The translations under genes were made by a program, and so were the position numbers. A model generated the notes under the pieces. It worked only from the letters and a program-made list of their open reading frames with translations, did not search any database and had not been told where the DNA came from. Below are positions 56,301 through 64,000 of a stretch of 64,000 nucleotides of DNA, one piece after another. The DNA lies in the NCBI RefSeq assembly GCF_963675165.1, contig NC_087383.1:1312001-1376000 (forward strand). The letters run 5' to 3'. Origin of the DNA: Halichondria panicea. Lineage: Eukaryota > Porifera > Demospongiae > Suberitida > Halichondriidae. Each line of letters begins with the position of its first letter. The stretch's first letter is position 1.

Positions 56301-59300
56301 AGTTGAAAAAGCACATGTGTTTATCCAATCTTTGTGGCAGGCATTTAGGACTTGTAGCTGTTTATAAGAGAAAGTATCCCATATAATTAAAGTTTTATCG
56401 TTGCTAGCAGTAACCATTTTTAGCTTGTTACAGGAGAAAGCTATGGAGGTAATTTTTGCCGTGTGTGCATGTAAAATGGCTAACGGGATTATGGTATGAT
56501 CAATTTGTTTAGATGCTTTGGACTTAGACTTTTTAGTTGGGAGTTGAGATGTCACTTTTTTGACCATAAAGGAATTATTGTAATCCTTAGGAGTGTAGGG
56601 CCAAATTATTATTTGAAGATCCTCTGAAGCAGTTGCAAATCCATTCTTGTCCCAAGTAGCGCATGTGATAGGGGATTTATGTCCTAGCAACGGTAAAAAT
56701 TTGTTTGGGCCATTTGCTTCGGTCCAAATTTTCACTGTAGTGTCCATGGAGGCCGACATGAAGTAGGGCTGATGATAGGCAACTCCTACAACAGCTGCTG
56801 TGTGTTGCTTAGCTGCAAATATCTCTCTGCCTGTGTGTGCATTGAACTTTCTAACGTATCCATGGTGATAGCCAGTAATAATACTCTGTGTAGAATGATC
56901 AAATGTCATACAGTGTATAACGCCGTGCTCTGGTGATCCCATTGATCGTACCGGTTTCCCTAGGCTCCCCGACCATACTTTGATGAGTTTGTCACTCGAT
57001 GCCGTTAGCAGGTATTGACCATTAGGTGTGTAGGCTATTGAATTCACCGGGAAGGAGTGTCCCACCAGACTACCCACTGCCACTCCGTACTTTGTTGACC
57101 AGATCTTAACTTCACCGTCTAGAGAGGCTGAAATGAGATGACGCCCTGAGGGAGCGTAGCTGCATGCTTGAACAGAGCTCTTGTGACCCTTAATAACTTT
57201 GATCCTCTTCTGGTTAAGGGTATCCCATATTTTCACAGTAGAGTCCCAGCTTCCCACGGCGATCACCTGACCTTCAGGGTGGAAGCTCACACAGTTTATT
57301 GGTGTATTGTGTTGTCCTGACGTCTTTAGGGTGTTGAGAATTTTCCCGTTCTTTCCGTTCCAAACTTTGATTGTGGTATCCCAGGAGACGGAGGCTATTC
57401 TATCGCCTGAGGCATTGGCGGAGCATCCTTGTACTGGTCTTGAGTGAGCCTTGAGCACAGCTGTACGTATACCTTTCTGCATGTCCCACAGACTCAGTGT
57501 GTTATCTTTAGAGCCAGAGCACACAGAAGAGCTTCCGACAAAACATACGCTTGTGATTGAAGCAGCATGACCGACAAAGGAGTGAATTTCTTTGCTTGTT
57601 TGAATTTCAAATACCTTAACTGCGCAGTTTTTGAACCCAGCCACAAAATACCGGCTATCGTTTGATATTGCAATACACGTTGGTGTACCCCCTTGTCCAG
57701 AAATACTCATGACACAGGGGTTAGTTGTTTCCGGCTTGTTCACACAAGTCATGAGTGGTTGTGGATACTCTTTGATGATACCGAGAGCTGCTTTAGAAAC
57801 GAGTGAAGAAGACGGTTCATTAACGGCTTGCTGGAGTGTCAGTGTCGGGCTGTTCACCAAAACATGGAGGTTTCGTGAGACGAAAGATTTGAATTCCAGT
57901 ACTCTTCCTTGCTGTACGAACCGAGCTAGGTCTTTGCTTTTACCAGGCGGTAGTATAGACGCTGACGGCGTGTAGTCTTCTAGCAGCTGCTGTACTAGGC
58001 CTAATTGACACTTAGTTACCAGGAAGTGAATGTTGCAGAGCATATTCTCAAGTTGCGTCCATTCTCCGGCCATTATTAAGTGGTGTGGTAGTTCACCGAA
58101 TGCTCTGATACTGTTACCCTTGTAGGTACCATCAGATAAAGGGTCTGCCTCGTTTTTGTAGTACCTAGCTAATAGTCGGTGGAATTCCTTCTCTTTAGAA
58201 CTTGCTGCTCCTCGCATGTAACGTTGACGAACTGCTTTTTCAATGTCTTTGTGTGCTAGTGTTAGAATTGACGTGTTTTCTTGTCCACTAGGCTGTAGGA
58301 ATGATTGTAAACTTCTGAGTAGTCTTGAGATCACCATGGGGGGTAGAGTGGACCCCCCGTCGACACTCTGAGCCTCAAAATACATTGCTAGGACGCCTGA
58401 TAGCTCATGTTCCATTAGACCATTTCTCACTAGCGATAGAAGAGACATTGCTGTAGATACAACATCCAATGTGTGTTCCGTTTCTAGCCTCCCTAGAATC
58501 TCTTGAAGTAGATTAGAAATTGATGGAGGCATATTTTTCAGAAAAGTAGTGACCTCTTCGAAAATACCAAACACTCGTAATTCCTCGCATGCTAGATGTA
58601 GATACAGTGGGTTGTTAGCTTCTTTCTTGGTAAGTAGCAGCTTCATCTGGTTGTTGAATGGGCTCTCCTCCAGTGCTTTGCGATGCTTAGCTAGTTTCCT
58701 TCTCACCATCTCTGCTTTGTCCATGATGTCCAGACTACCGATAATGATTTCTTCTGGGGGAGGGTTTCTTTTGCGAAGGTTAGATATGCAAACTCCATTC
58801 TCAACTCCACTGATGAGAACAGTCACACCGTTCGGTATTTTGTCAGGAATCCAGTCCATGGAGCGTCCATTTTGTTTGTCTTCTAGGAGGTCAGACCCGT
58901 CGATTAGTACAACTAGTTTGGATCCCGTGCCGATAACGTTGGTGCTTTCTTGTAGAAACTCTGGCCACTCTTTGGCGAGATCGGAATAGTCTTCAGGAAT
59001 GTCGAAATTGAATCCAAATCGTCTCTTCATCTCGTGGCAGAATCTTGTTAGAATGGACGCCACATTAGTCGAGTCAGGAGCGGCTCCAATGAAGTGAGGG
59101 AGTAGAAGATTGGAGGAGGGGCAAGCTGAAGACTCTATATACTGCTGAGCAATGGCAGCCATGAAAGCAGACTTTCCCGAGCCTGGTTTACCGGCAACTA
59201 TAATCAATTTCCCACTTTCACCGGTTAGCGCCTCTTGGGCTTTCTTCAATAGTGCTCTGCGCCCGACAAAATTTGTCGCTCTGTTTTCGATGAAACCTTC

Positions 59301-62300
59301 GTGGAAACTGTTTGCCTGTGTTAGGGGGTCCTGTCCAGCGTCGTCCTCTGGATAGTCACGTTGAATCGCGTTCCAGATATTATAGAGCACTCGCTGTCCA
59401 AAATCTTCCAAATGACCAACTAGTGGTTTGTCCTCCACCATGCCTAGCCATTGACAAGGGTAGCCATCATACACTTCCAATCCACTGATTCGAATCTGAC
59501 TTTTGAGGTTTTCAATTTTCTGAAGTGCCGAGTGAGATTCGCTTTCAAAGTTCTTTTTCTGAGCTTCGGGTATTTTTTCAAGAGCTATTGGATCTCTGAA
59601 ATAGAAGAAAGCTTTGCCAACTGCCTTGTCTGTATCTCTTAGGGCAGCGTGATTCATCTCAACCTCTGTGATTGAACGTCCAGCCGGAAACTCTTTCAGC
59701 CAATCAAATTCAGCCGAGTCTGGAATCATATACTGGTCTTGTACCCAGCCGTAACGCTGGCCTAGCAACCCGATAAAGTACTGGGACCGTGAGATCTCGC
59801 TCAGACAAATCTCCATAGCTCTATGGCTTCTAGCGTCTTCCTCCGTTACTCCCCATCGAAGATCTACCTCGTAGATATTGATTTGTTTGGAGTGTGCCCG
59901 CGCTCGAAGCTCTGGGAACACAAATCGAGTCAACATGTCTCTTTCGCCGTGCATATCTCTGAAAGTAGAGGAGATAAACACGCGAGCAGTGCGCCATCTT
60001 TTCTGAGTTGTAGCTAGTAGAGATTTTTCTGGAGCTAGTGAGAGAGGACTGTTGCTAACATCGGCTAGAGATGGTGCCTTGATTGAGTCAAGGTTGTAGG
60101 CTTTGTCAATATTTTCAATGTATGTTATCTGACCACTGTCGCCCCTCTCGGCAATAAACCGTAGTATCTGATCAGAGTAGCCAGCTAGGTAGATGTCGTT
60201 AGGGTGGCTGGGTTTGATTGTACTGTTAACACCTCTTGTTTTGCTGCTTAAGTCTACACTTACAAAGAGCAGGTTCGGGTTGACTAGGTGACGGTATTTA
60301 CTTAAGAAATCAATCACATCTTGTCCCTGTTGATCGTCCAATTTCATTTCGTCTGTGAGCACCACGATATTGTCTAGCTGATCTCTGTCTATTAGTTTGT
60401 TTGTGAGAAATTTGATCGGAATAGAACCGTCTTGCCCAGTTACGCCTTCCTGTGTAGCAGTGTCTTTAGCATTAGCCATGTTGTCTAAAATTGTTCCATC
60501 CTTTAGCTGTACTTCTGCAAAATGGTTTCCACCATAAACTATCATTGTGCATTTCTCGCACGAATATTTGCACATTAGGCCGAGCAGAATTCCAACTTCC
60601 ATGACTGTTTTAGGTTTCCCTAGGCCACGGGCGGAGGTACAGGGACGGTCCATATTAGCTCCCACGTTGCACAGGATGAGGGTGGAGCCACTGATTGGTT
60701 TAACATTGTAGCATGTGGCAATCTTGAGTGCACTGTCGAGTGCTGTACGATAACGTTGAAGTAAACCAATGTCTATTTTAGGTAGCTCTTTCGGTGTCTT
60801 TGGTTTCTTTGCTCCTTTTTTAGCCGGCCTTGGTTTTGTAGGTGGTTGTTCCCCTTTAGCAATCTTCTCTAATTCAGAGAGGACCTCGTATGCGGAGAAA
60901 AATTGAAAGGGGAACTGGCGACTATTGACCACCGCCCTCTCATCGTTAAGTTTTCTCACGACCCACTGATGATGTTTAGACGACACTTGAGCTAGTATGA
61001 GGTTCCGTATATTTCTGAGCATGGCCATAAACGGTAGTTTATTGTGATCGATCAAATCTTCCCATGTCTTGGCTTTGTTGCCTTTAGTCGATACTTGCGT
61101 CTCCCATGTTTCGGGTGTGGCTAGCTTCATCCTCTTCCCCGCTCTGTCTTGGTCCCACACACCTGGGAGTCTGCTTCTCCTGAAGTCCTCCGTCTCTGCG
61201 GGGTATCGTTTACCCAGCAAACACATGACATAGTATACAGGCTCCGAGATATGAATCTTACGAACGAGTTGCTTGAGTGTGAAACTTAGTCTTTCAATTT
61301 CTTCGTCACTTTCTTTGTCGCTGTGTACAACTGAATCGTCATCACTGGAGTCATCCGATATGGTTGTTGCTATGGAGACTTGGGGAGTAGGTTTTGATGA
61401 AGCTTGGGGTTTCGATATTTCCTTATTTTCTTTCTCCTTCTTCTTTTTCTTTCGTTTTGATGTGTCTTTGTTGTACTTTCCCAGCTGGTACTCATCAAAA
61501 CTGGTAAATTTGGCAGCCATTACTCTTCTCAAGGCGGTGGGAAGAGAGCCAAAATTAACTGATTTGTCCTGAAATGCCTGGTAGATTTCTGCCACCTCGA
61601 GCCAATCTGAGGGGAGACGAATGGAAGACGAGTAATACTTCTTCAGGAATGGCCGACAGCTGGGTATGTTTGAGGCTAGAGCGAGAAGAAAATTAGCAGT
61701 TGTCCTTATATTTAGATTGCAACGAGTGTATAGAGCCACCTTTAAAACAAACTCTGGATCAAATCTCGCTATCTTCTCTCCCAGTCTAGTGAGGGCTCGT
61801 CTTGTCGTATCACGGGAACTACGGAAGTCAGGTGATGCAAGGAGTGACGTTGCTACGGCATTGATGAGAGTAGTCTTAACCCCAACAGTGTCAATTATGG
61901 GGGGTGGGGGTGATTGAACTGCCGCGTCTAGTTCAGGGGGTAGAAATTTTGGGCCCTCTGGGCTTTGGGGTCGTTGTGCAGAAAAGTCATATTCGGGGGC
62001 ACCCTCTGTCCTCTTTGTGATGGGTTTTACTGTTATCACTGGGCCATCAATTTCGGTAATATTGTCATGTTTTTGTTTTTTAGACGAGGCTTTTGTTGCA
62101 GCTGTCTTAGAATCTGGCTTGTTTTTCAATCCCAATTGTTCCCTCTGTAACAGGCTCTTCCCACTAGCATAACCTGAGGGCTTCAAAGTTCCGTGAGATT
62201 TGCTAGCAAGGTGGGTGGATGCTTTAGGTTTCACAGATGTGAGAGTTGAGGAATGTTGGGCTTTAGTGGTTGTTTTTTGAGTCCCAATATGACTAGTTAA

Positions 62301-62979
62301 AGATGTGTTCATAACTCGTCCTCCTAGCTTCGGAGATGACAAAAGTGGTGAAGTTTTTGTTGGGCCAGTTAGAGATGTGTTGGTTAGTAAGCTTGATCTT
62401 AGGTTAGTCTTAGAGGAGCCTGAACTAGTGAGAGCAGTGTTAGGCCTGCTACTCTGTGCATGGCTCAGTGAGTGAGTGTCCCTCTTAGTTAGTGTAGAAG
62501 GCTCTCTTTTTGGTTGAGAGTAGACCAAGCTGTTTGAGCTGGTGAGCTTCAACTGTTCTGTTAGGCCACCCTGTAACAGGTTACTCGATCGCAAAGAACC
62601 AGAATTCGGTAGAAGTAAGCCTTGGAGAGTTGAGTTTTTCAATGCTGTTGGTTTAGTTTGTATCAATAAGCTTGGCTTTTTATCGTCAGATACACTTGTA
62701 GTCTCAATAAAATGTTCGTCTTGTTTCACTAGAGCTGGATTCTCAATCGAGCAACTTCTTGAGTAGCTTGTACTGTCTGTTCTAGTGAGTCTTGTAGTCG
62801 TAGCTCCTTCATTCGGAGATTTGGTAGCAACCAGTTGTATTGATTTCGACCCAAAAGGGCTGGAGCTCAGTAGTAGACTTGAGGTTGTTGTCTTCTTGGG
62901 GATAAGTAGTGGGTTGCCAAGTCGACTAGTGTTAGCAGGTGCTCTTGTAGCACTGTGGCTAGAAGCAGCCATGGCTGTA

Positions 62980-63028
<49 letters not shown>

Positions 63029-63981
63029 GTGTGTGTTGTGTGTGTGTATGTGTGTATTGAAAGGTGAATTTTAAAAGATACACTGGGTTGACATTATGTG
63101 ATAATGCATGTATACAGCTATCATAGAAATGTTTTTACATTACATATACATGAGGTCATCTCAATATAACCAAGTTATACTGTACACACAATTGTCCTCA
63201 CTGAACATAGAGTCCCTTACCTCGGCAGTTTGTGTGTAGATAGCTGTAATCCGAGTGTTTGACACAGCCCTGATTGCACCACTGGACTGTACACAGCCTA
63301 GCCTCTCTTAGGTGGGAGGGGCAATGCTATGAAGACCGTGAATGCCATTAGCTAGTTATCACATGCTTGTGGGCGACATGTGGTCTTGACAATAGACCAC
63401 TCTAAGTATAAACGTGCATTGTTTCAGCCGTCAACACATTGTGATGGGTTTCAATTAGTTAATTATTCGATTGAATGTAGTGGGAAATAGCTAGTGCAGC
63501 CATCTGTTGGTCCAATACCATGATTTTCTGAAAGCTTAGAGAGAGGCCTTTCAGATGATGTGTTAAAATAATTTTAGCCCTGTATAGCCCATGCTCTTTT
63601 TAAATTATGGCACATTCATTTTTAGAATTTGAGAATACCATCTGAACGGGCTCCTTCTAAGCTTTCAGAAAATCATAAAATCGTTGTATTTGTACATCAG
63701 AACTCTATAGTTTCAGAGCCAATTCTAGACTTTCAAAAATGATAATTAAATAGCGTTGTTGCTATTGTTATGTACCATGCATGCTTTGCATGACTGCACA
63801 CATACATCTATGATCCTGCAGCCCCCACCTCCCCCAGTTCCCCGTGGTGTTGGTTCTGGGCGTTGCCACGTCAGTACGAGCAGTACACTCTTCCCTGTCT
63901 CGAGCCGCCTCCTCTCTACTTTGTCTCGAGGTCTTCCACACTCAACATTCGGCACTCACTCTGCAGCAGATCATTCAGGAG
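50322..63981 (+). CDS. ORC3: ORC3, origin recognition complex subunit 3 (5' part, partial)
   Basis: Subunit of the origin recognition complex that loads the MCM helicase. Seven exons: 50322-50337 (MSSSK), 50440-50537, 50739-51003, 51163-51215, 53575-53740, 53896-53980 and 63822-63981, all GT-AG and in phase. Recognisable conserved pieces: LEIPTAVLVAGVNMPDHDVQ, VSPHVVLLKSTSC, CSMDVLCGWYQTS, PPVVIIVEDFEAFSPAVLQD and QFPVVLVLGVATSVRAVHSS followed by RAASSLLCLEVFH, in the same order as vertebrate ORC3. The gene leaves the window after the last exon. Intron 4 (51216-53574) contains an intronless TRAF-like gene on the same strand; intron 6 (53981-63821, 9.8 kb) contains TEP1 on the opposite strand. 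The tiny first exon is supported by phase and the good donor A|GTAAGA only. Confidence 0.88.
51622..53313 (+). CDS. TRAF-like RING/zinc-finger/MATH protein, intronless, nested in ORC3 intron 4
   Basis: Likely TRAF-family adaptor and E3 ubiquitin ligase. 563 aa from the ATG at 51622. RING at residues 37-79 (CPVCQDIINQPMML ... CKIC ... HCPYC), TRAF-type zinc fingers at about 95-250 (repeats such as CPNHLLGCQWIGRFAQIEDH and CEYSPVGCYASKKRCDMSRH), a long coiled coil at about 265-410, and a C-terminal MATH/TRAF-C domain at about 415-563 (FYTRVRGYKMCIRVDAESAG, LKWPFRGVVHIRL, HGYSKYISHGEL, YLKGDALDFEV). Domain order and length match TRAFs. The lack of introns in an intron-rich region suggests a retrocopy origin that stayed open, or an expanded intronless subfamily. 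It is transcribed in the same direction as its host gene, so independent promoter and poly(A) use is required. Confidence 0.9.
   Translation: MSKADRPTPKPRRQTSSSSPPTTSYTPVKELPGDLTCPVCQDIINQPMMLDCCGMYICKICVDKIVKSPLATGNHCPYCQKTFNYLHNPAIQRRVNALQMYCPNHLLGCQWIGRFAQIEDHVDKADLRPDNNCQYHLVPCSIEGCAVNIPRCSRLQHEREECDYRQFVCPYCQKYSSTYTVTCREHFPTCLKFPTACPNECGIDPLPRDAIERHMSTECPLQNEVCEYSPVGCYASKKRCDMSRHTKENASYHNSLLLKEFVALKATMEEKTSGLQQECNKLRETNKKLSAEICLLTAQSSTVNEEVQDKLENIKRKYATNKETLDQHDTALASLSETVTGLVQNQKAAAVEVDSSIEASLHTLTANVQQIREDIPNIRQEVGVQHQQTTSLQDTVGGIRQDIQYIEQWISPTPPFAFTLGRYAAHKKNKTAFSSPPFYTRVRGYKMCIRVDAESAGGTHVGVYCCVMRGEHDNHLKWPFRGVVHIRLQNHLGNHNHFNQVIRFDETTSENRSARVKTGDKNYLHGYSKYISHGELLLDQRQTRQYLKGDALDFEVTKVEEFN
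53981..54740. other. Gene-free 0.76 kb between ORC3 exon 6 and the TEP1 stop
   Basis: AT-rich ORC3 intron sequence. Contains fragments resembling the 'tttgcgagcatcaaacat' repeat (54235-54300), as at 8910, 22605 and 34795. Nothing else recognised. Confidence 0.6.
54741..62972 (-). CDS. TEP1: TEP1, telomerase protein component 1 (TROVE-NACHT-WD40), single exon
   Basis: Component of telomerase and vault ribonucleoproteins; TROVE binds RNA. One uninterrupted frame, 2743 aa from the ATG at 62972 (MAASSHSATRAP), near the human length of about 2627. Residues 1-330 are Ser/Thr/Lys-rich and disordered. TROVE runs from about 360 to 650 (ALYTRCNLNIRTTANFLLAL, TWEDLIDHNKLPFMAMLRNI), then a vWA-like segment to about 930, DUF4062 from about 995 (RVFISSTFRDMHGERD), NACHT from about 1255 (Walker A GKPGSGKS, Walker B-like KLVVLIDGSDLLED), and WD40 repeats from about 1760 to the end (many VKIWD/VKVW units). 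It lies antisense within ORC3 intron 6. A (CA)n tract begins 6-20 nt upstream of the chosen ATG; a start further upstream would translate it as His-Thr repeats, which I reject. Absence of introns in an 8.2-kb frame is striking. Confidence 0.93.
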   Translation of the reverse strand: MAASSHSATRAPANTSRLGNPLLIPKKTTTSSLLLSSSPFGSKSIQLVATKSPNEGATTTRLTRTDSTSYSRSCSIENPALVKQDEHFIETTSVSDDKKPSLLIQTKPTALKNSTLQGLLLPNSGSLRSSNLLQGGLTEQLKLTSSNSLVYSQPKREPSTLTKRDTHSLSHAQSSRPNTALTSSGSSKTNLRSSLLTNTSLTGPTKTSPLLSSPKLGGRVMNTSLTSHIGTQKTTTKAQHSSTLTSVKPKASTHLASKSHGTLKPSGYASGKSLLQREQLGLKNKPDSKTAATKASSKKQKHDNITEIDGPVITVKPITKRTEGAPEYDFSAQRPQSPEGPKFLPPELDAAVQSPPPPIIDTVGVKTTLINAVATSLLASPDFRSSRDTTRRALTRLGEKIARFDPEFVLKVALYTRCNLNIRTTANFLLALASNIPSCRPFLKKYYSSSIRLPSDWLEVAEIYQAFQDKSVNFGSLPTALRRVMAAKFTSFDEYQLGKYNKDTSKRKKKKKEKENKEISKPQASSKPTPQVSIATTISDDSSDDDSVVHSDKESDEEIERLSFTLKQLVRKIHISEPVYYVMCLLGKRYPAETEDFRRSRLPGVWDQDRAGKRMKLATPETWETQVSTKGNKAKTWEDLIDHNKLPFMAMLRNIRNLILAQVSSKHHQWVVRKLNDERAVVNSRQFPFQFFSAYEVLSELEKIAKGEQPPTKPRPAKKGAKKPKTPKELPKIDIGLLQRYRTALDSALKIATCYNVKPISGSTLILCNVGANMDRPCTSARGLGKPKTVMEVGILLGLMCKYSCEKCTMIVYGGNHFAEVQLKDGTILDNMANAKDTATQEGVTGQDGSIPIKFLTNKLIDRDQLDNIVVLTDEMKLDDQQGQDVIDFLSKYRHLVNPNLLFVSVDLSSKTRGVNSTIKPSHPNDIYLAGYSDQILRFIAERGDSGQITYIENIDKAYNLDSIKAPSLADVSNSPLSLAPEKSLLATTQKRWRTARVFISSTFRDMHGERDMLTRFVFPELRARAHSKQINIYEVDLRWGVTEEDARSHRAMEICLSEISRSQYFIGLLGQRYGWVQDQYMIPDSAEFDWLKEFPAGRSITEVEMNHAALRDTDKAVGKAFFYFRDPIALEKIPEAQKKNFESESHSALQKIENLKSQIRISGLEVYDGYPCQWLGMVEDKPLVGHLEDFGQRVLYNIWNAIQRDYPEDDAGQDPLTQANSFHEGFIENRATNFVGRRALLKKAQEALTGESGKLIIVAGKPGSGKSAFMAAIAQQYIESSACPSSNLLLPHFIGAAPDSTNVASILTRFCHEMKRRFGFNFDIPEDYSDLAKEWPEFLQESTNVIGTGSKLVVLIDGSDLLEDKQNGRSMDWIPDKIPNGVTVLISGVENGVCISNLRKRNPPPEEIIIGSLDIMDKAEMVRRKLAKHRKALEESPFNNQMKLLLTKKEANNPLYLHLACEELRVFGIFEEVTTFLKNMPPSISNLLQEILGRLETEHTLDVVSTAMSLLSLVRNGLMEHELSGVLAMYFEAQSVDGGSTLPPMVISRLLRSLQSFLQPSGQENTSILTLAHKDIEKAVRQRYMRGAASSKEKEFHRLLARYYKNEADPLSDGTYKGNSIRAFGELPHHLIMAGEWTQLENMLCNIHFLVTKCQLGLVQQLLEDYTPSASILPPGKSKDLARFVQQGRVLEFKSFVSRNLHVLVNSPTLTLQQAVNEPSSSLVSKAALGIIKEYPQPLMTCVNKPETTNPCVMSISGQGGTPTCIAISNDSRYFVAGFKNCAVKVFEIQTSKEIHSFVGHAASITSVCFVGSSSVCSGSKDNTLSLWDMQKGIRTAVLKAHSRPVQGCSANASGDRIASVSWDTTIKVWNGKNGKILNTLKTSGQHNTPINCVSFHPEGQVIAVGSWDSTVKIWDTLNQKRIKVIKGHKSSVQACSYAPSGRHLISASLDGEVKIWSTKYGVAVGSLVGHSFPVNSIAYTPNGQYLLTASSDKLIKVWSGSLGKPVRSMGSPEHGVIHCMTFDHSTQSIITGYHHGYVRKFNAHTGREIFAAKQHTAAVVGVAYHQPYFMSASMDTTVKIWTEANGPNKFLPLLGHKSPITCATWDKNGFATASEDLQIIIWPYTPKDYNNSFMVKKVTSQLPTKKSKSKASKQIDHTIIPLAILHAHTAKITSIAFSCNKLKMVTASNDKTLIIWDTFSYKQLQVLNACHKDWINTCAFSTDYPDLLVTGSNDFTLKLWDLKTGTEKTTLKGHTSSINSVSFYRDCIVSAGFDGSVKVWTSKGIEITTMYCHKQRINSCLVNIPCKSPGASFDWADAVADDDAKPKVKLSEITLMTASDDGTIGVWKPFLPNEITSLIGHSDRVLSIATTVNNEVLSSSLDGSIRLWRPQLSDEPHKLTRISQEQGHTGEVMCCDTVFISNQESYAVTSGRDGNFIIWHITSRDGQTSSEKLYTVAATDKAITSVCFVSFLEKTQQGTIVIGKDDGVMVTYKFTPNEYPSSTASVTSGALMGPHPISKLVLTPDRNSILAGSWSNQIAAVANNSRVRTRMETHKGWVMDMVAFENAGQTVLYSIGLDNQLCRWDIPYVKPGPARLPTSTSTATKFNIDLGSDRDKAWPLAMLKLDNLPFLAISDSEGVLYVWSLSAKQVIMKRKVHKTAINALASTPSGEIVTGSNDGTVKVWGVNGRGTEVTQIGQFYCQSSVVSIATIGSKSQGGKNVDPMFVVGDTLGHVTLIRWTQ
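62980..63052 (+). repeat. (GT)n microsatellite in the TEP1 5' leader
   Basis: About 70 bp of nearly pure GT dinucleotides on the plus strand ((CA)n in the TEP1 sense), directly upstream of the ATG. Likely part of the 5' UTR or proximal promoter. Confidence 0.9.
63053..63821. other. TEP1 upstream region within ORC3 intron 6
   Basis: No gene seen. Holds an inverted repeat, 'atgattttctgaaagctta' (63520) against 'taagctttcagaaaatcat' (63659), that would form a hairpin element of about 160 bp, and AT-rich DNA up to the ORC3 exon 7 acceptor. Confidence 0.6.
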
Positions 63982-64000
63982 GTACATATGTGAATGCACA

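Noticed and set aside
62973-63083. N-terminal extension of TEP1 translating the CA repeat as His-Thr
   Set aside because: Low-complexity microsatellite translation; MAASSHSATRAP at 62972 is the sensible start.

Overview
The window is eukaryotic and animal: 64 kb of moderately AT-rich DNA with intron-dense housekeeping genes. Most introns are 50-400 bp with GT-AG ends, and the proteins are typically metazoan (IDH3A, ALDH7A1, SFR1, PMS1, ORC3, a TRAF-like ligase, TEP1). The genome is crowded with short inverted-repeat (MITE-like) elements. A marine invertebrate, perhaps a demosponge, fits; that placement is inference, since no lineage-specific marker was identified.

Layout. (1) 1-5.4 kb: the 5' part of IDH3A (minus) is head-to-head with a complete 12-exon ALDH7A1 (plus); SFR1 (minus, 3 exons) meets ALDH7A1 tail-to-tail. 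(2) 5.4-38 kb: a duplication-rich accessory region. A block of about 9 kb (SFR1 5' part plus downstream sequence, about 5.0-14.1 kb) is repeated at about 17.5-27.0 kb. Between the copies sits a 2-kb piece copied from the PMS1 3' region (15.5-17.5 kb, source 46.4-48.1 kb). Inside the blocks I reconstruct three related genes made almost wholly of symmetric phase-1 microexons of 27-51 nt; they encode about 95-102-residue basic proteins with one C-terminal membrane segment. The last intron of the third gene would hold a broken RING/MATH gene, a 122-bp perfect palindrome and a 1.9-kb satellite of about 22-bp units. (3) 38-46.4 kb: repeats only, including a 98-bp tandem array, palindromic elements and duplicated transposon-like segments. 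(4) 46.4-64 kb: PMS1 (minus, 10 exons, apparently lacking the last part of the family's C-terminal domain) is head-to-head with ORC3 (plus). ORC3 is spread over more than 13.6 kb and runs off the right edge. One of its introns contains an intronless TRAF-like gene on the same strand; another contains an intronless 8.2-kb TEP1 gene on the opposite strand.

Functional themes. IDH3A and ALDH7A1 are two mitochondrial NAD-linked dehydrogenases sharing a promoter of less than 100 bp. SFR1 (RAD51 cofactor), PMS1 (mismatch repair), ORC3 (replication origins) and TEP1 (telomerase/vault RNP) form a loose genome-maintenance neighbourhood. The microexon membrane-protein family is the part I cannot match to anything known to me.
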